DNA of 64,000 bases from Beroe ovata (lineage: Eukaryota > Ctenophora > Nuda > Beroida > Beroidae): NCBI GenBank assembly GCA_946803715.1, contig CAMPET010000001.1, positions 319,965 to 383,964 on the forward strand. The letters run 5' to 3'. Position 1 is the first letter of the stretch. Each line of letters opens with the position of its first letter. Below the pieces are notes generated by a model. That model did no database searches and was not told where the DNA came from. It worked only from the letters and a program-made list of their open reading frames with translations. Shown one piece after another: positions 19,901 to 31,200 of this stretch. Made by a program: the position numbers and the translations under genes.

Positions 19901-22782
19901 TCTACCAGGCCAGATGCAGATTTGTATACACATCAGCTGTGCATAACAAGTTTTGAATAGACTCATTTCTCGTGATGTATACAATTTTTTCCGTTTACGT
20001 TGTAACTACCACATTTTTGATAAAATTTCCTTGGATTCTATCACGAAACCTTGATTTGGCAAGTTCGAACATTTTAAAGTTGAGTCTCATGAAGGAGTTG
20101 TGCGAAAAAATGCCGCGCTTCATTTGTCTCCCAACGAGGTTTCTCCACTCGATTGTTTTTATCCGTCTGCTTGCTGGTCACAGAATATGAGAACTTCGCT
20201 ACAAATTCGTTTTTGTTACATCTTTTTCGTTACTTTTATTTTCGGCAACTTTTTTATGTGTTTAGCGACATCAAAGAATATGCGAATAGACTCGGAGTCT
20301 CGAAAAAAAATTGTATCAATCACTTCTTGATCGCCTGTGAAAGATTTCCACAACTGTGGGAACTATATATTGAATCCAAGTCATATTGGCATGCATTATG
20401 ATACTGGTGAATTAGCTATTTGGGTAGAGCAAATATTAGCAAGAACAGTCCCTGAAATATCGGTCCATAGCAATAGCGCGATGATTTCTAATTTCACTGA
20501 AATTTGCTTGTACTACTTTGTCCTACGAATTCCACAGAGCTGTACAAACTTTTCTCTAGTTTCTCAGATCACACACAGAATACCGAGCTATTTAATGATG
20601 CAGAAGACTAAGATTTGCTCAATCCGCCTGGCTCTCTGCTATTGAAGTTACATCTTACAGTTGCCATGGTAATGGTAACAGACAGACACTGCTCTCGATA
20701 TCTCGTTCCTCGCGCCCTGTCGCAGATAGCCAAAGAGGTTATCGTTAATAACTCTAACTACAGACAATTCCCCGATCATAAATCATCAGGTCATAGCAAT
20801 AAGGTACAAACATACATAAGTACCTTATTGAGGTTTGAGGTGCAATGAGGTACATAGTTTTGGGTGTGTAAAGGTACTTGTGAGGGCAGGGTTTTTTAGG
20901 TTGGGGGTCGGGTTAAAATGAGTAGGTAATTTTCCACGTTTTAAGGTTTTTTTCTTGTTTTGAATCCTCTCTCTGTCGTATTATTTTGCAAGAATTCAAG
21001 CTCTCTCATTTCAGTTCTTCAGTTCACCCGGGAAGAAGAGCCACACATCATCCACCCTGGACACTAAAGATAACCACAAGGACACAACACCTAACCATCA
21101 GGTATTATTGACATGATGATTGATGATAAACTCAAATTCTTATCACCTCTGAAAAGATATTTCCTTGTGTTTCACTCTCTCTTCTCCAGGCTTGGGATAA
21201 CAGGAGTAGTGGCATCAAGAACATCTCTGTGAATGACTTGCTCGATCAGCACCTTAGCAAACTGACGCTCAGGTGAATTCCTTCATGATCATTACATTGA
21301 ATACATCCCAAAGAGAACTTACCAATACCATTATCATAGTCCCCATTATCAAACCTCAATCTTCAAGGCTCATTTTTTTATCGCAGGAGTTCGACAACCA
21401 AACAAAGGAAGGCACCAACAGCCAAGCTCACTAATAACCTCATTTCCACCCGATCTGAACTAGACTCAGCTGGGAGTGTGGATTCCATCCTAACTCGACA
21501 AGCTAATGCCATTGAAAAGGTATCTCAAAAGTTCTTGTTGTTGTTGTTGCCGAGAATTCATGGATTTCCGAAAGTTTTCGGGATTTTCCCTCGTCTGAAG
21601 GACTTCCTGTGTCGTACAGGGAAGTATAGGTCGTAAGAAAGAGCCTGCTGTAAAGTTTGCTGAGCCTGAGACAACATCTGAGACTGGCAGAGGGAAGAGG
21701 CCTCAACTGGAACCTGCTATCGTGACACTGGTGAGCACTTGTCCCTAATTTCGATATTTGTGACACCAAATAAAGTCTCTGTACGTGGACAAAACTTATC
21801 AATCTGCCTAGCACTAGCTTGTCCAATGCCTGCATCTCTACAACCACAACCCCAGATGCCAGGTGACCTGGACCACGACCAACAAGCTCCTAACCAATCA
21901 AATGCCCTGCTACCAAACCTCAGCCAATCACAGAGCGCCGCGGTGGTGACGTTCCACCAATCCCAGAACACCGCCGCTATCAACCAATCATCACCACGCG
22001 TTGTCGTCACATCAACCCCCAAGCTCTCACAGGTGCACATGCCAGTCCCACCACGGGTACCAAATCCGACCCCGAGAAGTCTCCGTAGTGGGAGGAGCAG
22101 CTTGTCGAGCCCTGTGCAGAAGTTTGTGAACTTTATACAGGAGCAGACTCACACGGGGGCACCGAGATCTGGTGATGCGGTCACACCAGATCAGCTTATT
22201 CTTGACCGTGATGAGGTATTAGTGAAAATCTTCGTGAGCATCCTTGATTTCGTGGAAAATTGCCACGCCCAAATTTCTGTACTCCACTTTTCAGATGTTG
22301 ATACCAGATTGTACTACAATCGATTCAGCGCTGGTGAAACCTTCATCAGGGGAAGAAGAAAATGAGAAGAGAGATCCAAACGCGAAACCACCAGCTCTTT
22401 TATGCGAGAAGGTAGGATACAACTTAATTGCATGGACCTGGCACTTTGTTGAAGATATCATGGTGGCTGAATGTTGATCAACTCCAAATGTTAGACATCT
22501 TCACTTCAGGTGAAATACAGTCAGCAGCGGGTCCAAAGTGGGCCACACCGTGTCCCAGATAACCCCACTGCCCCGGCCCCACCCTCTCGAGCCAGAACCT
22601 CCCTCCTCCCTCACTTTTCACTCGCCAAACGGCGGAAACAGACAAAGCGGCCGAGTGGAAAGTCGGCGGAGGAAAACCACAGAGACCTGATCAGAGGGTT
22701 TGGGCCGTGGGTTACAGAATCTGAGAGTGAGCGGATTTTTAGCTTACCCAGGAGTCGCCCACCCTCTATCCCTCCAACTTGA
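16977..22782 (+). CDS. Ankyrin-repeat protein with low-complexity C-terminal tail
   Basis: ATG at 16977 follows a likely splice acceptor (TTTCAGGGGCAATG), so an upstream 5' UTR exon is likely. Exons read as 16977-17153, 17405-17506, 17716-17822, about 17981-18073, 18297-18425, 18672-18821 and 19051-19204. Later pieces lie near 20690-20803, 21014-21101, 21190-21273, 21387-21520, 21619-21730, 21840-22214, 22294-22411 and 22510-22782 (stop TGA). Ankyrin repeats are clear: RTALHLAAC, MSPFVYAVSS, NTTLHHAVATGHPDIV and FTPLMIASKLGHVECAKLL. A charged block (YLTADEWARFSRRFTDNDLIE) follows. The last third is rich in Ser, Pro, Gln and Arg, with basic stretches such as LAKRRKQTKRPSGK, so it is probably disordered and perhaps nuclear. 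Family not recognised. The exon chain between 19.2 and 20.7 kb is uncertain. Confidence 0.7.
17172..17266. mobile_element. 95-bp MITE with 9-bp target duplication
   Basis: The ends are TTGTAGGATTTTACCCTACC and GGTAGGGTGAAATCCTACAA, inverted repeats with one mismatch in 20. The nine bases GGGAGAGAG flank both sides (17163-17171 and 17267-17275). A 9-bp duplication is typical of Mutator-like transposons. The element sits in the first intron of the ankyrin gene, just after its donor. A degraded relative lies at 43908-43996. Confidence 0.75.
18440..18520. repeat. Tandem TACCAAGTGACG repeat in an ankyrin-gene intron
   Basis: About four imperfect copies of a 13-15 bp unit, TTACCAAGTGACG. It is intronic and noncoding. 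Confidence 0.8.
19184..19268. repeat. 38-bp tandem duplication across a splice donor
   Basis: The unit GGAAACTGAGCGAGGTGAGC... runs 38 bp and occurs twice, plus a partial third copy. It includes the end of an ankyrin-gene exon (KLSE) and its donor GTGAGC. The donor is therefore present twice, 38 bp apart. Use of the second would shift the frame and meet a stop. Confidence 0.8.
19550..20645 (+). pseudogene. Coding-like fragments in several frames (possible decayed gene)
   Basis: Within an ankyrin-gene intron, protein-like segments appear in shifting frames: EADIKIENRYTIGNRPREAI near 19830, SRDVYNFFRLRCNYHIFD near 19965, and DIKEYANRLGVSKKNCINHF near 20270-20330. No single frame stays open and no family was recognised. 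It may be a relic of an inserted gene or transposon, or chance. Confidence 0.25.
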
Positions 22783-25257
22783 GATCGTGATCAGATGCGC
22801 TCGGATTGTAGACCGGAACGGTACGTCCTTATCCGTTATCACATTCACAAGTAGAGCAAAATGAAAATGCAAGTTGCTACTACTAGTGAGACTGTGATTC
22901 TGATCATGTTTGATCTCAGACTGAGGAAAGATTTTGGACTAGGTTACCGTTAAGGTTAAGGTATACATGTGAGTACAAACTAAAACTTAATGATCTGAGA
23001 CTGAGACTGAGTTGCATTATGATTAATGCAATATTGTAACTTGTAAAATGTAATTGTAATCCCGAACTAATTGTCGAGTCTAAGTTTGGACTTAATCTTA
23101 TTTCTGTACATTTAGCTTAAAGTTAAAGTTAAATAAATATGAAATAGATGGTATTGATAGCTCTTGAGCTCCAGTCGAGATCATTTCATTGCTGATTGCA
23201 ATTGCGCGGCGCATGAATTATTGAATTGCGCGCGAATCATTTTTGCGTCAGCGGTGCCAATAGCATCGTTGCCGGATGCTATCTGCTCGCTTTTTCATGC
23301 GCGCGCGCCGCGCGCAAGAAACAGTGGCAAGTGGACAGATAACATCCGGCAATAGCATCGCCGCGCGGAGAATTTGGGTAATTGGGTCATGTCACCCTGC
23401 GCCCGCGGACATATTTATTTGACATCAGACATGGACAAACATTTTTATCAGATTCCATGTTCCCGCGCTGCGTGACCCAAATACTCCGCGCGCCAAATAC
23501 TCCGCGCGCGCTGCGTGTCTCTTTTCTACGACTTTTCAGTTCACTGAGTAGAACAGGGGGCGCAACGTGTGCACACTGCACATTAGATTTTATTTGACCT
23601 CTGTTCATGTTGCGCGCCCGCGCATTTATGCAGTTGCAGTGTGAAGGCGCGCGCGAGAAACAGAGCTGAGATGTGCACACGTTGCTGGTTGCGCGCGTTT
23701 GAGTTTGATTTTACTTTGTGAAAATTTTCCACCTGTGTGATGATGAAAACTAGTGAACAGCTCAGCATTCTTAGCTGGTTTGCAACCGGAACCACTTTTT
23801 CAATTATTGTGTGGCTATTTGAAGCATGAAAATCAAAACTTATGAGGTGTTGGAAACTGTATGTTTGGAGTAATGCCTACCATTAAACTTAAAGTCGTTT
23901 TGACTAAAGCTTATTTTCTCACGCATAGCATGTGTTTTAAGTTTTATCTTATCAAATTATTTATTTTTATCTGTATATAGGTTTTGTTATGTTAATCAAC
24001 TGTTGATAATAATTTTTAACTTTTGCATGTAAGTTGTTATATGAATGTTTTATTCTGGGTGCCCAGACTGGGGTACTTACTAGTGAAGTCTTGTAGGGAT
24101 CAGTCTTAAGTGAATATTAGTGTTGATTCATGTCAAAATTATTCAATTCAATTCAAAGTGAAAGAACATCCTGGACAACAGAATATGAACTGAACAAGAA
24201 ATGCAAAATTCATATCACAGTACATCCTCACACCTTCCAAACACCAAAACAAACATAGTAAACACAGAATTGCTATTCATTGTTATAGTCTTGTGATGTA
24301 TCAATTATTTGTTAACACAGTTAGATAGTAAGAGAACTTGAGAAAATATGATCATTGCTCAATCAGCATGTTCAGATTTTCCATCAGCAAAGAAAGAGTG
24401 CAATGTAATGAAAGTAGAGTCTTCTTAAATGAGCTCCTGCTGATCACTCTATCTCATGCACCTGCACCTTCTAAGCTACCATAGTAACATGCACAGATTG
24501 CAGAAAAGTGTCACTTTTTTCTACATAGTCATGAAAGACGCCTGTCTATAAAATCACGAAAGACGCAGACAAACCAACGACCAAATCATTATATTGTATA
24601 AGAGCATCATTCACTATGTGACATGATTGCTTATTGCCACACTTGATCATCAAAATATTGAATATGTTGTAGTAGTTTGAGACAACCATTCAAAGTTGAT
24701 CTGCATGACAGAGTTGTGCATGGTACTAAAATCCCTAAAATATCAATTTATCTTTTTACCCTGTTACTGTGAACAAGCAACCATAATTTATTATTATTTT
24801 CTATTACCTTCAGTCACTTTTAAAATCTTAGCATGTGGGACTTTTACATCTTATTATCATTTTATCTTAGATCATTCTGTATTTAAGTAAAGTTAAAGCT
24901 TCTGATGATCGAACATCGAGGACAGTGAGTCAAACCCACACACTTTCACCACAAATCTAATGGCATTTGTCTCTTCTTCGAATCTCCACAAAGTTTGGCC
25001 ATCGCTTCTCAAATTTGATTGTATATATAAGTGTTTTGATGTCTAAACCAGTAAAGTTTGTAATTTAAAAAATGTGAGTTCTATCTAATATGGATAGCTC
25101 AAAAGAGTTTGAACTAGAACAGTGAGAGTGTATATAAATCTTATATGAAGGGAATTCTACAATACTACCATTGTTGGTATTAGCATTTTAGATAACATAG
25201 CCAGTGTATTGACAAATATTGGATTTAGGGGTTCATGTTTTGGATTGAGAGATAAAG
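22783..25257. other. Intergenic stretch before PDS5
   Basis: Contains the palindromic element at 23269-23352, a CG-alternating zone with a short direct repeat (CCAAATACTCCGCGCG, twice near 23480-23510), and AT-rich DNA from 23.8 to 25.2 kb. The PDS5 promoter should lie near the right end. No gene recognised. Confidence 0.5.
23269..23352. mobile_element. Palindromic foldback element, copy 1
   Basis: Begins TTGCCGGATGCTATCT and ends AGATAACATCCGGCAA, inverted repeats with one mismatch over 16. The core is CG-rich. TAGCATCG flanks it on both sides (23261-23268 and 23353-23360), which may be an 8-bp target duplication. The same octamer is also part of a repeated module at 4302-4336, so this is not certain. 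Copy 2 is at 44031-44138. Confidence 0.7.
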
Positions 25258-28200
25258 ATGTCTAAGCCACCCGCACCCAACAAGGAAATCAGTGGACAGA
25301 TAGAGAAAAGTGAACTGTTGGAAAGATTGAAGGTATCTTTATATAGTTTATTTCTTGATTCTTTGGCAATTCAGAACTACTGTGTGTATCTAAGTTTCAT
25401 GAATGGGTTTGTTTGAAACTTTTTGCTTATTCATTACAATTTGGTTCCAATCTTCAGGCCTGGGCAGCATTTCTCTCAGAAATTGACCAAGAAGAGGATA
25501 AGAGTGAGCTAGATCAAATTTGTGCTAGCTTAGTTTCTCCTGATCTCTTGGAGTATCAAGATGCAGATGTAAAACTATTTGTGGCTTGTTGTGCTGCCGA
25601 TGTGCTCAGGATTTATGCACCTGAAGCACCATATGCTGATGAACAGTTAAAGGTGAATTTCAATAAAGATCTCCTCTAATACACATTCCATGCTTTGAAC
25701 CGATATCTAGGACAGTATCATGAAATTGAGGATTCGTGGTCCACAGTCATTTCTGACAATGAAATTTCTGACTTCTTCAACCCCAGGAGATCTTCATGAT
25801 GTTTGTGGAACAGCTTAGGGGACTTGAAGACATTGAGGGAAAGAGCTTTAAACGGTACTTCTACCTTCTGGAGAATCTAGCCTGTGTGAAGACATTCATA
25901 TTGTGTATGGAGCTGGATGCACCAGACATTATTCTTAGTTTATTCAGAACTTTCTTCCAGGTTTGTTGATCACATCCTGGAACAATAATGAATTTCTAGA
26001 TAGACGACTTTTTCAAAAGTAAAAGTTCAATAGCATAAATTCTAAATTGAGCATTACCGTACTCTAGTTTTGTTGAACTTCATCTAACACATTTATCTAT
26101 CATCCCAGATATTCAATGACAGACATGTGGGTAAAGTTCAGACCTTCATGGTCGATATCATGATGACAGTTATGCAGGAAGGAGATTCAATTCCTCAGGT
26201 TGGAGAATAATTTGAATTCTAAGGAGGAAGCTTTAAAGCTAAGGCCTTGTATCGAGAAATCATTTGAAGTTGATTTTCGAGTTAGTAAGCTGTAAGTTTG
26301 AGACATAATTTCTTCTTGGAAATCCATCCCAAACTCAATTCTCAGGATGTGATGGATATCATCCTGATGCACATCATTCAACCGTACAAGTCAAGAAAAC
26401 CTGCTGCTCACAGATTAGCCAAGGAACTTATTAACAAGAGTTCAGCTTACATGGAACCCAACATTCAGAAATTCTTCAATGCTGCACTCATGAAGGGCTT
26501 GGAGACAGATTCAGGTAATGATCTAGTTGATGTATCTTTTTCGAAATATCATCTAAGCCTGGAAACTGGGCAGTCAAATCTTTCATTGTCTCTTCCAATT
26601 TATTCTGTACTGCTTTTGCAACGATAACTTCCCGGTAACATAATAAGCACGTGACTTGACTGGCTGCTAATGGCCAATTTGACACATCAATCATGAAAAC
26701 AATACAATGTTATGTATTTCAATGTTATGTATTTCATTGCACAATATATCTCTGTATAGCATGATGATGTACAACTGTGCACATAAGAAGTTTATGGTAC
26801 TTACTACTTGTACTTTGTAAACCCTAACTTGTGCAATGTACAGTGTACACCCAGCAATTGACTGAAAAGAAATTCATGTGTATTGACAATTGTTCACGCT
26901 ATGAAAAAACGGCATAGCACAACATATCAATATGGCAACTTATCACTGATGATTCATTAGTCTTCACTGATGATTCATCAGTCTTCACTGATGATTCATC
27001 AGTCATCCCTGACATCACTGACATCATCATCACTACCCAGGACTGCACAGCAGAGTATATGATCTCATCAAGGAACTGAACAGAGTGTGTCCTAGTATTC
27101 TACTGGCTGTGCTACCACAGCTACAGGAAAAACTAAAGAGTGCTGATGTTAATGAGAGATTGGAAGTTACAAGGTTAGGCGTTAGAATCAGTTGTCCTTT
27201 TGAGATGTACAAATGCCTTTCGAAGGACAGTCCTTGATTCAGAAGAATGCCATACAATTACACCGTATGAATATTGATTAATTTTAAGACTTTAAAAGAT
27301 ATGCCTCAGAATTCGATGTTATTTCGTGTTGTTTTCAGAAAACTCATGCTCCTAACATTCCAGGTTGCTTGCGGAGATGTTCTCGGACAAAGGCTCAGAG
27401 CTAGCAACGCAGAACAAGCAGCTTTGGAATTGCTTCCTCAGACGGTTCAATGACATAGAGGCTGCTGTGAGGGCGGAGTGTGTCAGCACGTGCAAGAACT
27501 TCATCCTCAACCATCTGACACTGAGCGATGTGAGTAAGCAGGGGGAAATACATGATCCTTGGATGGTATATATGATGACGAGAGATAGAGGGGGGCCACA
27601 ATTCACAAATGTTGTGTTCTCCATTCCCAATGAATCCTAATTTACAAATTACTCGGTATTCACTTCACTACACCAACCCTCATTCGTTGAAGCTCACCCC
27701 AATCCATTTCATACATGGTAAAAACTAGCAATTATTTCCTTGTTTGGCAATATTCCAACCTTCGTACTACCCCAAATATACCACAGGACTGCTACAGTAA
27801 CTTGTGCAAGAGACACAGAGACCCCGATGAGAAAGTTAGACTGGAAGCAGTGAAGGTGGTTTACGCTATTGCATCTGAAGATATCACCAGAATGACACCT
27901 GAACTCTTCCTCATTCTGCAGGTGAGGTCAGGGGGTGACTTGTCAATGGACTTGCCGAGTCGGTGGTGTCGAGGAGTGAAACTAGAAATATGGTGGCAAG
28001 CGACGCGTTGTGCGAAAATGGTGTCAGTGAATATTATGTTACAACACTGATGTCAGAGTTATGACACCAGCAGGTCTCAAGCAAATATCGCGGCGGAAGC
28101 TAAATCCCACTCATTGCAGGAACGAATGTTGGATAAGAAATGGCCAATCCGGCATCAAGCCATCATGAACGTAGCACGGTTGTACAAGGAGATCAACAAC

Positions 28201-31200
28201 AAGAAGGACCCGTCAAAAATCCGGCAAGTGGCGTGGATGCCCAACAAAGTTCTTCATACTTACTACCAGAATACAAGTCAGGTTAGTGTCCCGCAATCGC
28301 TGAATTATATCTTGGATAGAATCACTTTGGGACCCAGTATCTCACGTTATTTGAGGTTATCTCAGGAAAAATTCATAATTGTTATTCAAGTTCGATGTAC
28401 TCTCTCATAAGAAGCGTGTATACACAGTATACACATAGCACTATATGCAGTATTCATGGTGTTGTGTTTCAACGTTATTGTATCAACAAACAGATACATA
28501 CTATACATTGCATTGTTTCATCGAAAACAATGTACATCTTAACTGATGTTGATGCTAAATCACGGAGTACAACATTTTGAAACGTAGCCCCAATAGACGC
28601 ACCTAAGATATTTGAAATTATGAAATGACCCGGGGATTTACTTTGCTTGTGAATAGTTGAACCCAGAGATTACGACGCCAGATTTCATTGAAATCAACTT
28701 GGAGAGATCAGGCCATGTAATTTTAATTAAATGCAATTACGCCAATTTCAATTAAGTTTCCGGGATAATTCCGCAAATTTCCTGTTTCATTGTTGTGCGG
28801 GGCGAAAGTACAAATACACTTCGCGATATTCTTGGCGCGCTGAGTCTATTTTCAATTCTGCGTCGTGAGAGGTTTCGCGCGCTCTCAAAACATGTCTCCC
28901 GCCACTTATCAACCAATCAGAGAGCAGGTGCTCCTTCATCAATTCTTTTTCTCGGGAGTCGAGAACATAGAGCCGCGCATTTTCTACCAATTTTTGTGCG
29001 TTATTTTTCGTTGAAAGCAAATTGCAGTGGCATCAAATCCGCGCGCGTCGGAGTCTTTTTACTACGCGCGCGGTAAACAAACACCGTTCTAACCGCTGCG
29101 CGCGTCTTCAGGACCGACTGTTGGTGGAAAGGCTGCTGCTCTCTTGCCTTGTACCTGTCAGTTTGGGAGCCAAGGACAGAATGAACATCCTCCTAAGGAC
29201 ATACTGCTTGTTGGACGCGGCAGCGATCAAAGCGCTCAATGAACTGCTTAGATATCAACAGACGATCAGAATGCACCTCGCCGCGCTGCTCAAAGCCATT
29301 GAGCAAGGAAGTAAGTTTGAGAGAATCCATAGTTTCCTACCTCTCAAAAGATAACTTTATTTCTGAATGACTGAAAACCTCTTTCAGTTGGCGAAGAAGA
29401 TAGAAAGAAGCTGCTTAATCAAGTCAGTATGCTTTCAAAATCACTTCCTGACTCAAAAACGGCAAACAGTGATTTGAAGAGATTGAGCAACACCCTTGTT
29501 CACGACCGGTCGCTCCTCAAGGTAGATTGTTGTTCGGAATTATCTCACACAATCTTCACTCGGCTCAATTCTCTTTCAAATGATTATCCTTCATCCCCGA
29601 TTTTCTCTAATATCCTGTCCAAATCTCCAGGCATTCCAAACGATTGTCACTCCTGGCGTCAGCTGCCAGCAGGTGGCCCGAGCAGTGAGCGAGATCATGA
29701 AGAAGCTGACAAATAAGAATCCAATCATGGACACAATCCGAGCTCTCATGGACAGAACAGCTCCTGTCCTCGCTGACTCCACCTGTATCACAGTCCTTGT
29801 TAACATCACATCTCAACTGTTAACAGCCCCGAGAGAAGCGGATTCAGACGACGAGGACAAGTTCAATGTGTTTGTAAATGGACAGAAGGGACTCCACCTT
29901 ATTCTGTCCCTTGCTACGGTGTATCCGGGACAGTTCAAAGCTGAGGAGGTGTTCGAACAGTTGTTGGTGAATCTGAAGAACCCTGATAATGAAGTTGTCC
30001 TCATGGATTTGAAGATCCTTGCTAAAACTGGTGAGCATGTCCAGTTGACGAATTCTTTTTCGATGATGACAATTTTCAAGTTTGGAGTCTCATCCCTTTT
30101 CGCTCTCACGATTCTTATTAATGTTTGGGACACTTTGACCTTGCTTCATTCAGCCAATGGTCTGGACAAACGACACCCGACAGTGGCTGGCTGCCTGCAG
30201 CCTCAGCTACTAAAACTTGCAAAAGAAGGAACTCCCAGTCAAGCCAAACAAGCGATCCAAGTAATCCATGCCGTCTATCAAGACAGTCCTAAAGTGCTGG
30301 AGCGCTTACTCGAGGTATGTTCTGTGTTCACGCAAAAACTTTCCATCTTGAGGCCAGTTTTTCTATCGAGTCCATTCGAAGCATAGATTAACGAAATCTA
30401 CCCATTTTCAGTCGATAGTGGGCTTGCTGGATGCTGACCATCCGAACCTTCCTTCAATCGTCAAAGCCGTGGCTCAAATCGCTAAAGTTGCTCCGAAAAT
30501 ATTCGAGGAATTCAGCAGAGATGTCGTCAGAGATTTTCTTTTATCTGAGGTACTTAGAAGCAAGAAGTATCCATCATTTCCAGGCACGTAGCCAGACATT
30601 TTTTCCGGGGGGGGCCCTCGACGAGCGAAGCGAGTCGAGTTTGCGCAGCGAGCGAAGCGAGCAAGCTGCGGCAGGGGTATGGGGGCGCAGCCCCCATTGG
30701 GGTCCAGGGGCAACGTCCCTGGTCGGGGGGTTAGGGGGGCGAAGCCCCCGGNCGAGGAGGATGAGCTGTCAAAGGATGCCAGAGTCAAGGTGAGGGGGCA
30801 TTGTTTTGGTGAAGGAGCATACGTGTGAATTTCTTGAACAACACAGTTACGATCAAATAAATAGGCCACCAAATTATTCTGAAATATCCAAGTCCACAAA
30901 TATCGGGAATGCTTCACTTGGCTCTCGCCTCAGATTGAGGGTCTACACGTCATGGTGAACTGGGTGTCGAGAACAGCCGGGGACAAGACAATGATATCCA
31001 CTCCCGTTCTGAAACTGCTGTGGGCGTTACTCCAGCAAAAGGGCGATATGAACGGGAACAGTGAACTCAGGTTAGAAAACTGCTATGTATTGATATCTTG
31101 AAATCGAGAAATGGGTATCCAAAACTTGTTACTCTCGACTGAATTAATGATCATTTCTGATCTAACTTCTCTTATCTCCCAGGCTATGTTCGATGTCTCA

